A stretch of 64,000 bases of DNA, taken from JANQIO01 sp038746745 (GTDB taxonomy: Bacteria > Pseudomonadota > Gammaproteobacteria > Pseudomonadales > Halieaceae). The notes below the pieces were generated by a model. The model did not search any database and was not told the DNA's origin. It saw only the letters and a list, made by a program, of their open reading frames with translations. The DNA is taken from NCBI GenBank assembly GCA_038746745.1, contig JBCDKJ010000012.1, positions 10,300 to 74,299 on the forward strand, given 5' to 3'. Made by a program: the position numbers and the translations under genes. This document shows positions 54,132 through 62,557 of this stretch, one piece after another (the first letter of the stretch is position 1; each line of letters starts with the position of its first letter).

Positions 54132-54998
54132 TTAGCGCGACGCGATCTCGATGGGCTCAAGTCGCATAGATAGATCCAGGGCAGTAACATCCTTGGTAAG
54201 CGTGCCAAGAGAAATATAGTCTACGCCTGTTGCTGCGACCTCGCGCAGACTGTCAAGCGTGATGCCTCCAGAAGCCTCCAGTTGAGCGCGACCATCCGTT
54301 TGCTCTACTGCCTGCTGCATGGCGTCCAGCGAAAAATTATCCAGCATGATGCGATCAGCGCCTGCGACCAGCGCCTGCGTTAGTTGTTCCAGACTCTCCA
54401 CTTCCACTTCTACGGGCGCCTTGGGAGAATGCTGTCGCGCCGCGACCACGGCCTGCGCGATGCCGCCGCAGGCCTCGATGTGGTTCTCCTTGATGAGGAA
54501 GGCGTCGTACAGACCGAGTCGATGGTTCTCGCAGCCACCGCAACTGGCAGCGTACTTTTGCGCTAGCCGCAGGCCTGGCAAGGTTTTTCGCGTGTCCAGT
54601 AATCTAACCTTGTAGGAGGCGACCGCTTGCACGTATCGATGGCAGCGCGTCGCAACGCCGGAGAGCAGCTGCAAGAAATTCAACGCGCAGCGCTCTCCCG
54701 TCAACAGGCTGCGTGCAGGTCCGCCCAGCTCAAACAGCAGGCGCTCCGGAATGATCTGTTCACCATCTTTGACATGCCAATGTACCGTGACGTCTGGATC
54801 GACCTGATGAAACACCTCCTGGACCCAGTCTCTACCACAGACGATTCCTTCCTCACGGGAGATGACGGTGGCTCGTGCTCGCTGCCCAGCGGGAATGAGT
54901 GCGGCAGTAATGTCGCTGCTGCCAATGTCCTCCGCCAGGGCCTCGCGTACATTGGCAACGATGGCCTGTTGCAGTGCGTCACGATCAATGCGGTGCAT
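54132..54998 (-). CDS. nadC: Nicotinate-nucleotide pyrophosphorylase (quinolinate phosphoribosyltransferase)
   Basis: NadC converts quinolinate and PRPP to nicotinate mononucleotide in NAD synthesis. The 288-aa protein has ERCALNFLQLLSGVATRCHR, LLDTRKTLPGLRLAQKYA, GGCENHRLGLYDAFLIKENH, and the C-terminal EASGGITLDSLREVA, all family signatures. It is divergent from ampD across about 280 bp, an arrangement common in gammaproteobacteria. It converges on rraA. Confidence 0.96.
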   Translation of the reverse strand: MHRIDRDALQQAIVANVREALAEDIGSSDITAALIPAGQRARATVISREEGIVCGRDWVQEVFHQVDPDVTVHWHVKDGEQIIPERLLFELGGPARSLLTGERCALNFLQLLSGVATRCHRYVQAVASYKVRLLDTRKTLPGLRLAQKYAASCGGCENHRLGLYDAFLIKENHIEACGGIAQAVVAARQHSPKAPVEVEVESLEQLTQALVAGADRIMLDNFSLDAMQQAVEQTDGRAQLEASGGITLDSLREVAATGVDYISLGTLTKDVTALDLSMRLEPIEIASR

Positions 54999-55276
54999 GA
55001 ATTGTCTCTGGTAAAAGGGCTCGCAAGTCTATCATTGCAGCGGCGAGGCTGCCTCGCGGAGAGCGTCAGAGCGCACAGCGAGACCTGCGCAAACGCGGGG
55101 TTTGTGTGGCTGTCACTGCTCGCCTACTATCGTGAGCCTTGCTTAGTCAGTCGCGTTCAGTTTTCAGATACTCTTCAATACGAATACTAAATACGAATAC
55201 TAAATACGAATAGAAGACACGATTAAACGCTTATAGAAGGCGCCTTCAGACACGTTACTCCGACGGGAGATCGGGC
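54999..55276. other. nadC-ampD divergent gap with a 13-bp tandem repeat
   Basis: No gene is seen in this 278-bp gap. AATACGAATACTA occurs twice in tandem (55177-55189, 55190-55202) and a third, less exact copy (AATACGAATAGAA) follows at 55203-55215. The AT-rich repeat sits about 60 bp before the ampD start and is likely near its promoter. Its function is unknown. Confidence 0.7.
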
Positions 55277-55825
55277 TTGACCAACGTCGACAAGATTGCG
55301 CAGGGCTGGCATGGGCGTGCCCTGCGCTGTGAGTCCCCCAACTACAATGCCCGGACCTGTGACGACATCAGTTTGCTGGTGATCCACAATATCAGCCTTC
55401 CGCCCGGGGAGTATGGCGATGGTTGTGTGCAGGCGTTTTTTGCCAATGCGCTGGATTGCGACAGTCACCCCGCCTTCGACGAGCTCAGGGACATGCAGGT
55501 ATCTGCGCATTTCCTGATTGAACGCGACGGGCAGCTCACGCAGTTCGTCAGCACTGATGAGCGCGCCTGGCACGCCGGGGTGTCCAGTTTTGCGGGGCGC
55601 GAAAACTGCAATGATTTCTCTATAGGCATCGAGTTGGAGGGATCGGACAGCGAAGCTTATACTGACGCTCAGTACAAACAGCTTGCCGCGCTCACTCAAG
55701 ACATCATGCAATGCTACCCGGCTATCACCGTTGACCGAATTGTGGGCCACGCAGATATCGCGCCAGGCCGCAAAACTGATCCTGGTCCAGCCTTTGACTG
55801 GACCCGCTATCGCGCCTCGCTGTGA
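55277..55825 (+). CDS. ampD: 1,6-anhydro-N-acetylmuramyl-L-alanine amidase
   Basis: AmpD is a cytoplasmic zinc amidase that recycles muropeptides by cutting the anhydroMurNAc-L-Ala bond. The 182-aa protein has the three zinc ligands H37 (VIHNISLPP), H158 and D168 (GHADIAPGRKTDPGPAFDW), with K166 next to the active site. SAHFLIERDGQLTQFV and NDFSIGIELEG are typical. The start is TTG at 55277, after GGGAGA. Activity would keep AmpR-type induction low. ampE follows after 35 bp. Confidence 0.94.
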   Translation: MTNVDKIAQGWHGRALRCESPNYNARTCDDISLLVIHNISLPPGEYGDGCVQAFFANALDCDSHPAFDELRDMQVSAHFLIERDGQLTQFVSTDERAWHAGVSSFAGRENCNDFSIGIELEGSDSEAYTDAQYKQLAALTQDIMQCYPAITVDRIVGHADIAPGRKTDPGPAFDWTRYRASL

Positions 55826-55860
55826 TTCGCCACCGCCGGTAGCCAAGACGAGGTTAGTCG

Positions 55861-56733
55861 ATGAACTTTCTTGCCCTGGTAATTGCTCTGGGCCTGCTTC
55901 AATACTGGGGCTCCGCCGGGCCCGTGCACCGTGATGAATGGTTTCGGGACTTCCTGCAAAAGCTCCAGGGCAGTGGACTTGGTGTCGCCATGCAGATCGC
56001 CGTCGCTGTGCTGCTCCCCTCGCTGGCCGTGTTGTGGCTGCTGGATCTGATGGGCGGACTGTTTCTGGGTCTGGTGCCCCTGGCTATCGCAGTGGTCGTG
56101 CTGCTTTACAGCTTCGGCCGTGGCGATTTTGAAGCCACGGTCGAGCAATATCGCGAATACTGCCGCGCTGGCAATTTTGAATCGGCCTTTGAATTTGCGC
56201 AGCAGGAACTCGTCCACGGTTGTAGCAGCGAGTGTCCAGCCGGTGCAGAGCGTCTGCATCGCTGGGTCAAGCAGCGCATCCTGTATTTTGGTTTCGAACG
56301 CTGGTTTGGCGTGATGTTTTTCTTCCTGTTGCTGGGAGCCCCGGGTGCTCTGGCCTACCGACTCCTGCAACTGGCGCGGCGCCAGGCAGAGGCAGAAGAT
56401 GCCATTGCGCTGTTAGATCGCCTGCAATTCTGGGTCGATTGGTTGCCGTCTCGGTTGCTGGTATTTACTTTTGCGGTAACCGGCGACTGGGTGGGCAGTC
56501 GGGAGCAGCTATCCACGAGCGTCAGTGATACGCGGTCGGCGACCGATCTGGTGCTCACCGACGCTGGCCATGCGGCGCTGGGTTTGAAGGCGACGGTGTT
56601 TTCCAGTGACGGCGGCGATATGCAGGCGTTTGCGGAGGTCAGTGACTGGGAGGTGGGTCAGTTGCAGGGTTTGCTAAGTCGCAGCGCCGTGGCGTGGGTG
56701 GTGATAGTTGCGCTACTGGTGCTGTTGCTCTAA
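55861..56733 (+). CDS. ampE: Regulatory signalling-modulator membrane protein AmpE
   Basis: AmpE is a polytopic inner-membrane protein found next to ampD; its molecular role is unsettled. The 290-aa protein begins MNFLALVIALGLLQYWG and has several membrane segments (near residues 45-85, 145-175, 190-215 and 270-290). GDFEATVEQYREYCRAGNFE is typical of the family, as is RQAEAEDAIALLDRLQFWVD. It forms the ampDE operon here. Confidence 0.92.
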   Translation: MNFLALVIALGLLQYWGSAGPVHRDEWFRDFLQKLQGSGLGVAMQIAVAVLLPSLAVLWLLDLMGGLFLGLVPLAIAVVVLLYSFGRGDFEATVEQYREYCRAGNFESAFEFAQQELVHGCSSECPAGAERLHRWVKQRILYFGFERWFGVMFFFLLLGAPGALAYRLLQLARRQAEAEDAIALLDRLQFWVDWLPSRLLVFTFAVTGDWVGSREQLSTSVSDTRSATDLVLTDAGHAALGLKATVFSSDGGDMQAFAEVSDWEVGQLQGLLSRSAVAWVVIVALLVLLL

Positions 56734-56814
56734 CGCTGCTTGTGCTGTGATGGTCAGGCCATCGCAATGGTTTACTCCAAGATTATTTAACCCCAGATAA
56801 AAAAGCATCTCGCC

Positions 56815-57582
56815 ATGTCAGAAACAGACCGTAAAGTAATCCTGATAACGGGCTCGTCCTCAGGTATCGGCGCTGCGGTAGCGCGTCTGGCTGCGCGCTC
56901 GGGCTACAACGTGCTGGTCAATTACAACAGCAACGTCGATGGGGCTGCCGCCGTGGTTGCCGACTGCCAGACGGCGGGCGCAGAGGCAGTGGCCGTTGGC
57001 GCTGACGTCGGCGTAGAAGCTGACTGCAGACGACTGGCTGCGGCAGCCGCAGAGCAGTGGGGGCGAATCGACGTGCTGGTGAACAATGCTGGCACCACCA
57101 AGTTTTGCGCCCATGGCGATCTGGAGGGTTTGGAAGCTGAAGACTTCCAGCATCTCTATCAGGTCAATACGATCGGTGCCTTTCAGATGATTCGCGCCGT
57201 GGTGCCAACCATGCAGATAACGGGAGGCTCTATTGTCAACGTGGCCTCGGTAGCTGGGTTGATTGGTGTGGGGTCCAGTCTGGCTTACGCCTGTTCAAAA
57301 GCCGCTATGCTGGCGATAAATCAATCCATGGCCCGCAACCTGGGACCAGGTATTCGCGTTAATGCGGTATGCCCGGGGTTTGTCGAGGGGGATTGGTTGC
57401 AGGAGGGCCTGGGTGAAGATATCTACGCTATGGCGCTACAGCATTTCCGCGAGCGTGCTCCCACCGGTGAAGTAATGACGCCTGAGACGGTAGCGGAGAA
57501 CATCTGGTATTTTGCCGATAGTGCGCCCAACGTTACTGGCGAATCCGTGTTGATGGACGGCGGAGCAACGCTGCCTTATTGA
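56815..57582 (+). CDS. SDR family oxidoreductase (FabG-like)
   Basis: A 255-aa classical short-chain dehydrogenase. The NAD(P)-binding TGSSSGIGAAVARLA starts near residue 12. NNAG, the catalytic Ser in NVASVAG and the YACSK (Y-x3-K) pair are intact, followed by NAVCPGFVEGDW. The end, GESVLMDGGATLPY, is the usual SDR C-terminus. The substrate cannot be assigned; it looks like a 3-oxoacyl-ACP reductase-type enzyme. It starts 81 bp after ampE and converges on the adenosyltransferase gene. Confidence 0.87.
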   Translation: MSETDRKVILITGSSSGIGAAVARLAARSGYNVLVNYNSNVDGAAAVVADCQTAGAEAVAVGADVGVEADCRRLAAAAAEQWGRIDVLVNNAGTTKFCAHGDLEGLEAEDFQHLYQVNTIGAFQMIRAVVPTMQITGGSIVNVASVAGLIGVGSSLAYACSKAAMLAINQSMARNLGPGIRVNAVCPGFVEGDWLQEGLGEDIYAMALQHFRERAPTGEVMTPETVAENIWYFADSAPNVTGESVLMDGGATLPY

Positions 57583-57613
57583 AGCCAGCGCAAAGCAGAG
57601 GTGTTGCGCAGCG

Positions 57614-58183
57614 TTAGTCAGCCCCTCTCTCAGCCGTGCTCTGCTGTTTCCACAGGACTTCGCTTCCGCCATCGCGCCTCGATAACACCCTGGCGAACAC
57701 AAACATCAGGTCTGATAGACGGTTGATGTAAAGCCTGGGTGTTTCATTGATGGGGTCTTCGGCGTGCAGTGCCACCAGCCGACGTTCTGCCCGTCGACAA
57801 ATAGCGCGCGCCAGATGCGCCTGCGCAGCCGCTGGCGATCCGCCTGGGAGAATGAAGTTCTTCAGCGCGGGCAGGTCATCGTTGTATTGATCCAGAGTGT
57901 CTTCCAGATCACTGACGCGCTCCGGCTTTACCATTTCAAACCCTGGCACTGCCAGCTCACCGCCAATATCAAACAGGTCGTGTTGTACCCGTTCCAATAC
58001 AGGCAGCAGGTCATCGCCTTCACCCAGTTGGGCGATCAACATACCGATCTGGCAGTTGAGCTCGTCCACTTCACCCATAGCCTCCGCCCGGGGGTGACTT
58101 TTTGCGATGCGGCTGCCATCACCGAGACCGGTGGTACCGTCGTCGCCCGTCCTTGTGTAGATCTTCGATAATCGATTTCCCAT
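57614..58183 (-). CDS. PduO-type cob(I)alamin adenosyltransferase
   Basis: A 189-aa ATP:cob(I)alamin adenosyltransferase, which makes coenzyme B12 from reduced corrinoid. The N-terminal KIYTRTGDDGTTGLGDG is the ATP-binding signature of the PduO/MMAB family; ICRRAERRLVAL and YINRLSDLMFVFAR with the conserved Arg and Asn complete the active site. It lies near the B12 uptake genes at 61-64 kb, suggesting use of imported cobalamin. It is divergent from the sigma54 activator gene with about 98 bp between. Confidence 0.93.
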   Translation of the reverse strand: MGNRLSKIYTRTGDDGTTGLGDGSRIAKSHPRAEAMGEVDELNCQIGMLIAQLGEGDDLLPVLERVQHDLFDIGGELAVPGFEMVKPERVSDLEDTLDQYNDDLPALKNFILPGGSPAAAQAHLARAICRRAERRLVALHAEDPINETPRLYINRLSDLMFVFARVLSRRDGGSEVLWKQQSTAERGAD

Positions 58184-58281
58184 GCCGCTATGGGACCGGA
58201 TTCCACCCTTGGGTGCAAGTCCCGGTGTCCAGCTTGTGAACTGCTACACTGAAACGGAGTGAGCGCGACAGGGATTGAGCC

Positions 58282-59793
58282 ATGCATCGCTGGGACATCA
58301 GTGATCTCACCTTACCTGAGGTTTATAAAATCGACCCACCAGCAGCAGATAATCTGCTGGTACTGACCATTCTTTATCACCCGGACCCGGATCGTATGGG
58401 GCAGCGCGCGCTGCTAACAGCAACTGCTGCGTGTGAGCTGTCCCGTCTGACGCCACTGTTTCAGAGTCCACGTGAACCCATCGAGCAGAGACCACTGGAG
58501 GACGCTTACTTGAGCCGTGAGCCCGTTGCACTTCAGCAGGAAGCTGGGGGATGGGTGCTAAAAAGCTCCGCCAGTGGTCGCTCCCTCACGGTTAACGGCA
58601 GGCCTGTCAAAGAGCGTCTGCGTCTTTCAAAACCTCAATTAGAACAGGGTGTGGCGCTGTGTCTGTCGCAGCGCGTGGTGCTTTGGCTGCAGCTGGGTGC
58701 GCCCGCGCCGATAGCGACAGACTGTTGCGACATGGTCGGCGAGGCAACTGCTCTGCAGCAGTTTCGCGAAGCGCTTTGCGCTGCCGCTAAAGAGGACGTG
58801 GCTGTGTTGCTGCTGGGAGAATCCGGCAGTGGCAAAGAGCTTGCGGCCCATGCGATCCACAGTCGCAGTGCACGCTCGAATCAGCCTTTAGTGCCGGTCA
58901 ATATGGCGGCGATACCTGCGGATCTCGCGGCGGCCGAGTTGTTTGGCGTGAGTCGAGGCGCCTTCACCGGCGCTGACAAAAGTAGAGATGGTTACTTTAG
59001 CCAGGCCAACGGTGGCACGCTGTTCCTTGACGAGTTGGGCGACTGCGACAGTGGTATCCAGGCACAATTACTGAGAGCACTTGAGCAGCAGGAAATTCAG
59101 CGACCCGGCGGCAAGCTGGAACGGGTCGATCTACGCGTTATCGCAGCAACGGATGCGAACCCGGATAGCAGCTTTAGCGTCGCGCTGCGCCACAGGCTAG
59201 CAGGTGTGGAACTGTGGTTACCGCCACTGCGCGAACGCCGAGAGGACCTGGGTAGCCTGCTGCGACACTTTTTACCTGATGAACTGCTGCAAAGTGCCGC
59301 CGATGACCCGACGCGGGTGTCGCAGTGGGCGAACCTGGTGGCTCGACTGGCGATCTATCACTGGCCCGGTAATGTGCGTGAACTGGCCAATATCTGCCGG
59401 GGTTTAACGCTGACCAATCAAGATTCCCCTAAGTTGCTGATACCCGAATTTCTTGAGCGCCGGCTGCAGCAGGCACAAATAGACGAATCCCAGGTGGCTG
59501 AGCCTTCGCCAAAAACGGTTAGCGATCAGAACGTTCGGGATGCACTGTTAGCTGCGCGCTGGGAAGTGTCTCAGGCGGCACGGCAGCTCAAAATTTCTCG
59601 CCAGGCGCTGTACCGGCGGATCCAGTCAATCCCCGAGCTGCGCACTGCTGCCGACGTCCCGGCACCAGAAGTCGAAGCTGTGTACTACGACTGTAAAGGC
59701 GACCTCGAGCAGGCTGCCTTGCGGCTGCAGGTGTCACAGGCAGCGCTGCGCCGTCGCTGGCGTGCCCTGGACCTGCAAGCAGACCACTGGTAG
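58282..59793 (+). CDS. FHA-like sigma54-dependent transcriptional activator with two C-terminal HTH motifs
   Basis: A 503-aa bacterial enhancer-binding protein. The N-terminal ~150 residues resemble an FHA domain (LSREPVALQ, VNGRPVKERLRLSKPQLEQG), which normally binds phosphothreonine. The AAA+ domain has Walker A GESGSGKE (from residue 179), the sigma54-contacting GAFTGA (226-231), and FLDELGDCD as Walker B. The C-terminus holds two similar Fis-type helix-turn-helix motifs, near residues 427-445 (EVSQAARQLKISRQALYRRI) and 473-491 (DLEQAALRLQVSQAALRRRW). It ends 4 nt before the kinase start and is probably controlled by it. Confidence 0.85.
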   Translation: MHRWDISDLTLPEVYKIDPPAADNLLVLTILYHPDPDRMGQRALLTATAACELSRLTPLFQSPREPIEQRPLEDAYLSREPVALQQEAGGWVLKSSASGRSLTVNGRPVKERLRLSKPQLEQGVALCLSQRVVLWLQLGAPAPIATDCCDMVGEATALQQFREALCAAAKEDVAVLLLGESGSGKELAAHAIHSRSARSNQPLVPVNMAAIPADLAAAELFGVSRGAFTGADKSRDGYFSQANGGTLFLDELGDCDSGIQAQLLRALEQQEIQRPGGKLERVDLRVIAATDANPDSSFSVALRHRLAGVELWLPPLRERREDLGSLLRHFLPDELLQSAADDPTRVSQWANLVARLAIYHWPGNVRELANICRGLTLTNQDSPKLLIPEFLERRLQQAQIDESQVAEPSPKTVSDQNVRDALLAARWEVSQAARQLKISRQALYRRIQSIPELRTAADVPAPEVEAVYYDCKGDLEQAALRLQVSQAALRRRWRALDLQADHW

Positions 59794-59797
59794 TGCA

Positions 59798-61036
59798 TTG
59801 ACTCAATCTATCGTCGGTCCCTATCGGCTGCTTCGCCATGTGAATTCTGGCGGTGAGGGCGCTGTCTATGTGGCAGAAGATACACGCCTGGGCAGACGGG
59901 TAGCGGCGAAACTCAAGCCACTGCCAGAAGACCCTTTAGCTCAGACCCAGGCCGTTGCGGAAGCGCGTGCACTGGCTGCGCTCAATGATCCTCTGATCGT
60001 ACAGATCTACGATGTGCTGGAGCTGGAAGACCAGCTCGCTGTGGTGATGGAGTATGTTGATGGAGAGGATCTGGCCAGGCTGATAACGCGCGAACGTCTA
60101 TCAATGCCATCGGCGCTGGCGTTGGGACAGGACATCTGTCATGCACTCACGGTCGCCCATGACGCCGGTCTGCTACATGGCGATCTAAAACCCGGCAATA
60201 TTCTGGTGACCCCTGAAGCACGGATCAAACTAACTGATTTCGGTCTTCGCGGATTCAGCCGCAGCGCAACTTCGCCTGAGCAGCGCCGCGGCAGTACTCC
60301 TGATTGGCGCAGTGACCTCTTCGCCCTGGGTACTGTGTTGCACGCTGTGCTACTTGGGCCTGTGCCCGACGCGATACTTGCAGGCGCTGATACGACAGGA
60401 GTACTGACCGGGCATGACGCACTACCCGATAGTCTCGCAGCGCTGTTGGAATCGCTGTTGCAGGGTGAACCCGCGCTTCGACCTGCTTCCGCACTCGCCG
60501 TACGCCTGGAGTTGCTGGCGTTGGCTCGCGCCTATCCATCCGGCTACGCCGATCTACTGTCCGCTATAGAGCGCGGTGACCTGCCGGACACCACGCTGGA
60601 GAGCGCGCGGCGTGCAGGTGTATTCCACAGGTTGCGATGGACCCAGGTTGCACCTGCAGCAGGCTGGATGGCCCTGGGTGTTGGATTAACGCTTCTGGTG
60701 GCAATGCTCAATCAACCTGCTGTTGATCGCTTGCAGCTGCGTCTTGAAGCCGTGCATTGGGTCGGACAGAGTCCTCCATTGGTGCATGATGTCGAGAGTT
60801 TGCTGCGCGAGGCGGTAGCTGCTGTACCCAGTGTTGAGATCGTTAGTGGCCAGGCGAGTCAGGCCAGCTTATCTCTGTCTGTGCACTGCAACCTCTATAG
60901 CTGCATCAGCACTGTCGCACTGAAGGAGGAGGGCAGTACCCTCAGCGATACTCGCGCGCTACTGCCAGATAGCGACCTTGCTGCCTGGCAGCAGCGGTTG
61001 CAACAGGGTGTGATGATCGTGATGGCGCAGCGCTAG
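59798..61036 (+). CDS. Membrane Ser/Thr protein kinase with periplasmic domain
   Basis: A 412-aa Hanks-type kinase. It has a Gly-rich loop (SGGEGAVYVAED), the catalytic Lys38 (VAAKLKPL), HGDLKPGN with D129 (non-RD type, Gly in place of Arg), and DFG (D147-G149). One membrane segment near residues 284-305 is followed by a periplasmic part of about 105 residues with a Cys pair (HCNLYSCIS). The frame begins with GTG at 59762 inside the activator gene; the TTG at 59798 is my choice but weak. Its neighbour's FHA-like domain suggests a phospho-signalling pair. Confidence 0.82.
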   Translation: MTQSIVGPYRLLRHVNSGGEGAVYVAEDTRLGRRVAAKLKPLPEDPLAQTQAVAEARALAALNDPLIVQIYDVLELEDQLAVVMEYVDGEDLARLITRERLSMPSALALGQDICHALTVAHDAGLLHGDLKPGNILVTPEARIKLTDFGLRGFSRSATSPEQRRGSTPDWRSDLFALGTVLHAVLLGPVPDAILAGADTTGVLTGHDALPDSLAALLESLLQGEPALRPASALAVRLELLALARAYPSGYADLLSAIERGDLPDTTLESARRAGVFHRLRWTQVAPAAGWMALGVGLTLLVAMLNQPAVDRLQLRLEAVHWVGQSPPLVHDVESLLREAVAAVPSVEIVSGQASQASLSLSVHCNLYSCISTVALKEEGSTLSDTRALLPDSDLAAWQQRLQQGVMIVMAQR

Positions 61037-61971
61037 CTGGCGCGTTTTTGCTCCTGCCGCAGCACTGGCGTAACCGGCTTTTCAAGACCACTGGGCAAGG
61101 GGTGCACGTCTGGGTGCAGGGTGTGTGCAAGAATTTCAAGGCTGTCCACCAGACGAGGACCCGGGCGGCTGAAGTAGGCGTTGCCGTCCGTAATATACAC
61201 CTGATCATTGCATACCGCCGGCAGCGTGTCCCAGCCTGTAAGCTTCGAAAGCAGGGGAATGTCCTGAAGACTGCGTGCTATGTCAAACCCGCACAGGGCA
61301 ACGAATACAACGTCCGGTGCTGCGTCTATCAGCGCTTGTGGAGAGACCTGTGTTGAGGGCTCAAAGGGGTTACCCAGGCATTCATCGCCGCCCGCGTAAG
61401 CAACCAGCTCGGGCGTCCAGTGCCCCGCGTTAAAGAGGGGGTCAATCCACTCAAGCATTGCTACTCTGGGGCGTTGCTTGATAATGGCGCTCCGCTCCCG
61501 TACGGCCTCTACCCGGGCTTCCAGCGCCGCGCGAGCGTCGCGCGCTTTGGCCCTGCAATCGGCGGCTTCCCCCAGCGCCTCCAGCGTATCAAACACCTCG
61601 GATAGCCGCATGGGCTCAAGATTGATGACCTGTGGCTGGCCAGGCAGGCCGCAGGCAGCGGCATTGACTTCGTCCGCGGCCACCGCGCATACGTCGCACA
61701 GTGCCTGCGTCACAATCAGATCTGGCTTGAGGGCTTCCAATACGGGCATGTTCAAGCTGTATAAGGCGGTGTCATCGGTGAGCTGGGATTTGACCAATGC
61801 ATCGATATCGCCGCTGGGTAAGCCTGCGGGTATTCGAGATCGAGTTACAACGGGTAGTCCGACGATGCTATGGGGGTAGTCGCATTCATGTGTCACTCCA
61901 ACGAGCTGATGTTCCAGACCCAGCTCGCAGATAAGCTCTGTGGCACTGGGCAGGAGTGAAACGACGCGCAC
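61033..61971 (-). CDS. BtuF-like cobalamin-binding protein without signal peptide
   Basis: A 312-aa protein of the periplasmic-binding-protein type III fold, BtuF/FepB group. MRVVSLLPSATELICELG is typical of the cobalamin-binding subgroup; the middle has RPRVAMLEWIDPLFNAGHW and the end TDGNAYFSRPGPRLVDSLE. No signal peptide is present, unlike BtuF, so it may act in the cytoplasm or be exported otherwise. It is 2 nt after the DUF6580 gene and overlaps the kinase's stop codon in opposite orientation (CTAG). The B12 link rests on its neighbours and subgroup. Confidence 0.82.
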   Translation of the reverse strand: MRVVSLLPSATELICELGLEHQLVGVTHECDYPHSIVGLPVVTRSRIPAGLPSGDIDALVKSQLTDDTALYSLNMPVLEALKPDLIVTQALCDVCAVAADEVNAAACGLPGQPQVINLEPMRLSEVFDTLEALGEAADCRAKARDARAALEARVEAVRERSAIIKQRPRVAMLEWIDPLFNAGHWTPELVAYAGGDECLGNPFEPSTQVSPQALIDAAPDVVFVALCGFDIARSLQDIPLLSKLTGWDTLPAVCNDQVYITDGNAYFSRPGPRLVDSLEILAHTLHPDVHPLPSGLEKPVTPVLRQEQKRAS

Positions 61972-61973
61972 GG

Positions 61974-62498
61974 TCAGGAGGCCGGTGCGGCGGACACCCA
62001 GCGAGATTGACGCAGCAGGCGATAGCCGCCGAATAGCAGGATGACGTATACGCAGTCTCCCAGCAGACTGCGGAGCAAGTAAGGCAGGCCCTGACTATAG
62101 CAATCCAGAAGCCCTGCGGCTGTTGCCGGGTAAAAGGCGAGCCAAACGCCCATGTGAGAAACCGTCCAGAATGCAATAGCGCCGAGACCGGTTGCCAGCG
62201 CGATGTTCTGCCAGCTATCGCTGCCCAGCAGCAGGCCTCGGCCAATGGCGGTACTCAGCAAAAACCCGAAGTAGACGAACAGCATCACGCCAGCATGATA
62301 AAAGCCGATAGCTGCGTCCCCCAGCAGCAGCGCCCCAAGGGGTACCAGCCAAAACACCTGGCGCTGTAAGTACGCGCCAGAGAACAGGGCCAGTGCGCCG
62401 ATCGGCGCGATATTGTCGGGGTGTGGGACCAGCCGCAGCAGGGCTGCGGCCAGTATCAGAACAAACACCAGGTGCTCAGATCGAAGGTTAAACATCAT
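61974..62498 (-). CDS. DUF6580-type small polytopic membrane protein
   Basis: A 174-aa protein with about five membrane segments. RLVPHPDNIAPIGALALFSG near residue 22 is the conserved motif of the DUF6580 family. It lies between a B12-type TonB receptor and a BtuF-like gene, so a role as a substrate-binding membrane component of cobalamin uptake (like an ECF S component) is possible. That is inference; the motif itself does not give a substrate. Both neighbours are within 60 bp on the same strand. Confidence 0.75.
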   Translation of the reverse strand: MMFNLRSEHLVFVLILAAALLRLVPHPDNIAPIGALALFSGAYLQRQVFWLVPLGALLLGDAAIGFYHAGVMLFVYFGFLLSTAIGRGLLLGSDSWQNIALATGLGAIAFWTVSHMGVWLAFYPATAAGLLDCYSQGLPYLLRSLLGDCVYVILLFGGYRLLRQSRWVSAAPAS

Positions 62499-62557
62499 TT
62501 TTTTCCTTAGCGCTGCTTGGCGCTTCTTTGCTTTCCCAGTGTTTCCCGTCGTGCGGA

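Noticed and set aside
58184..58281. Cobalamin riboswitch before the adenosyltransferase gene
   Set aside because: The gap of about 98 bp is too short, and I could not find the conserved B12-box sequence in it.
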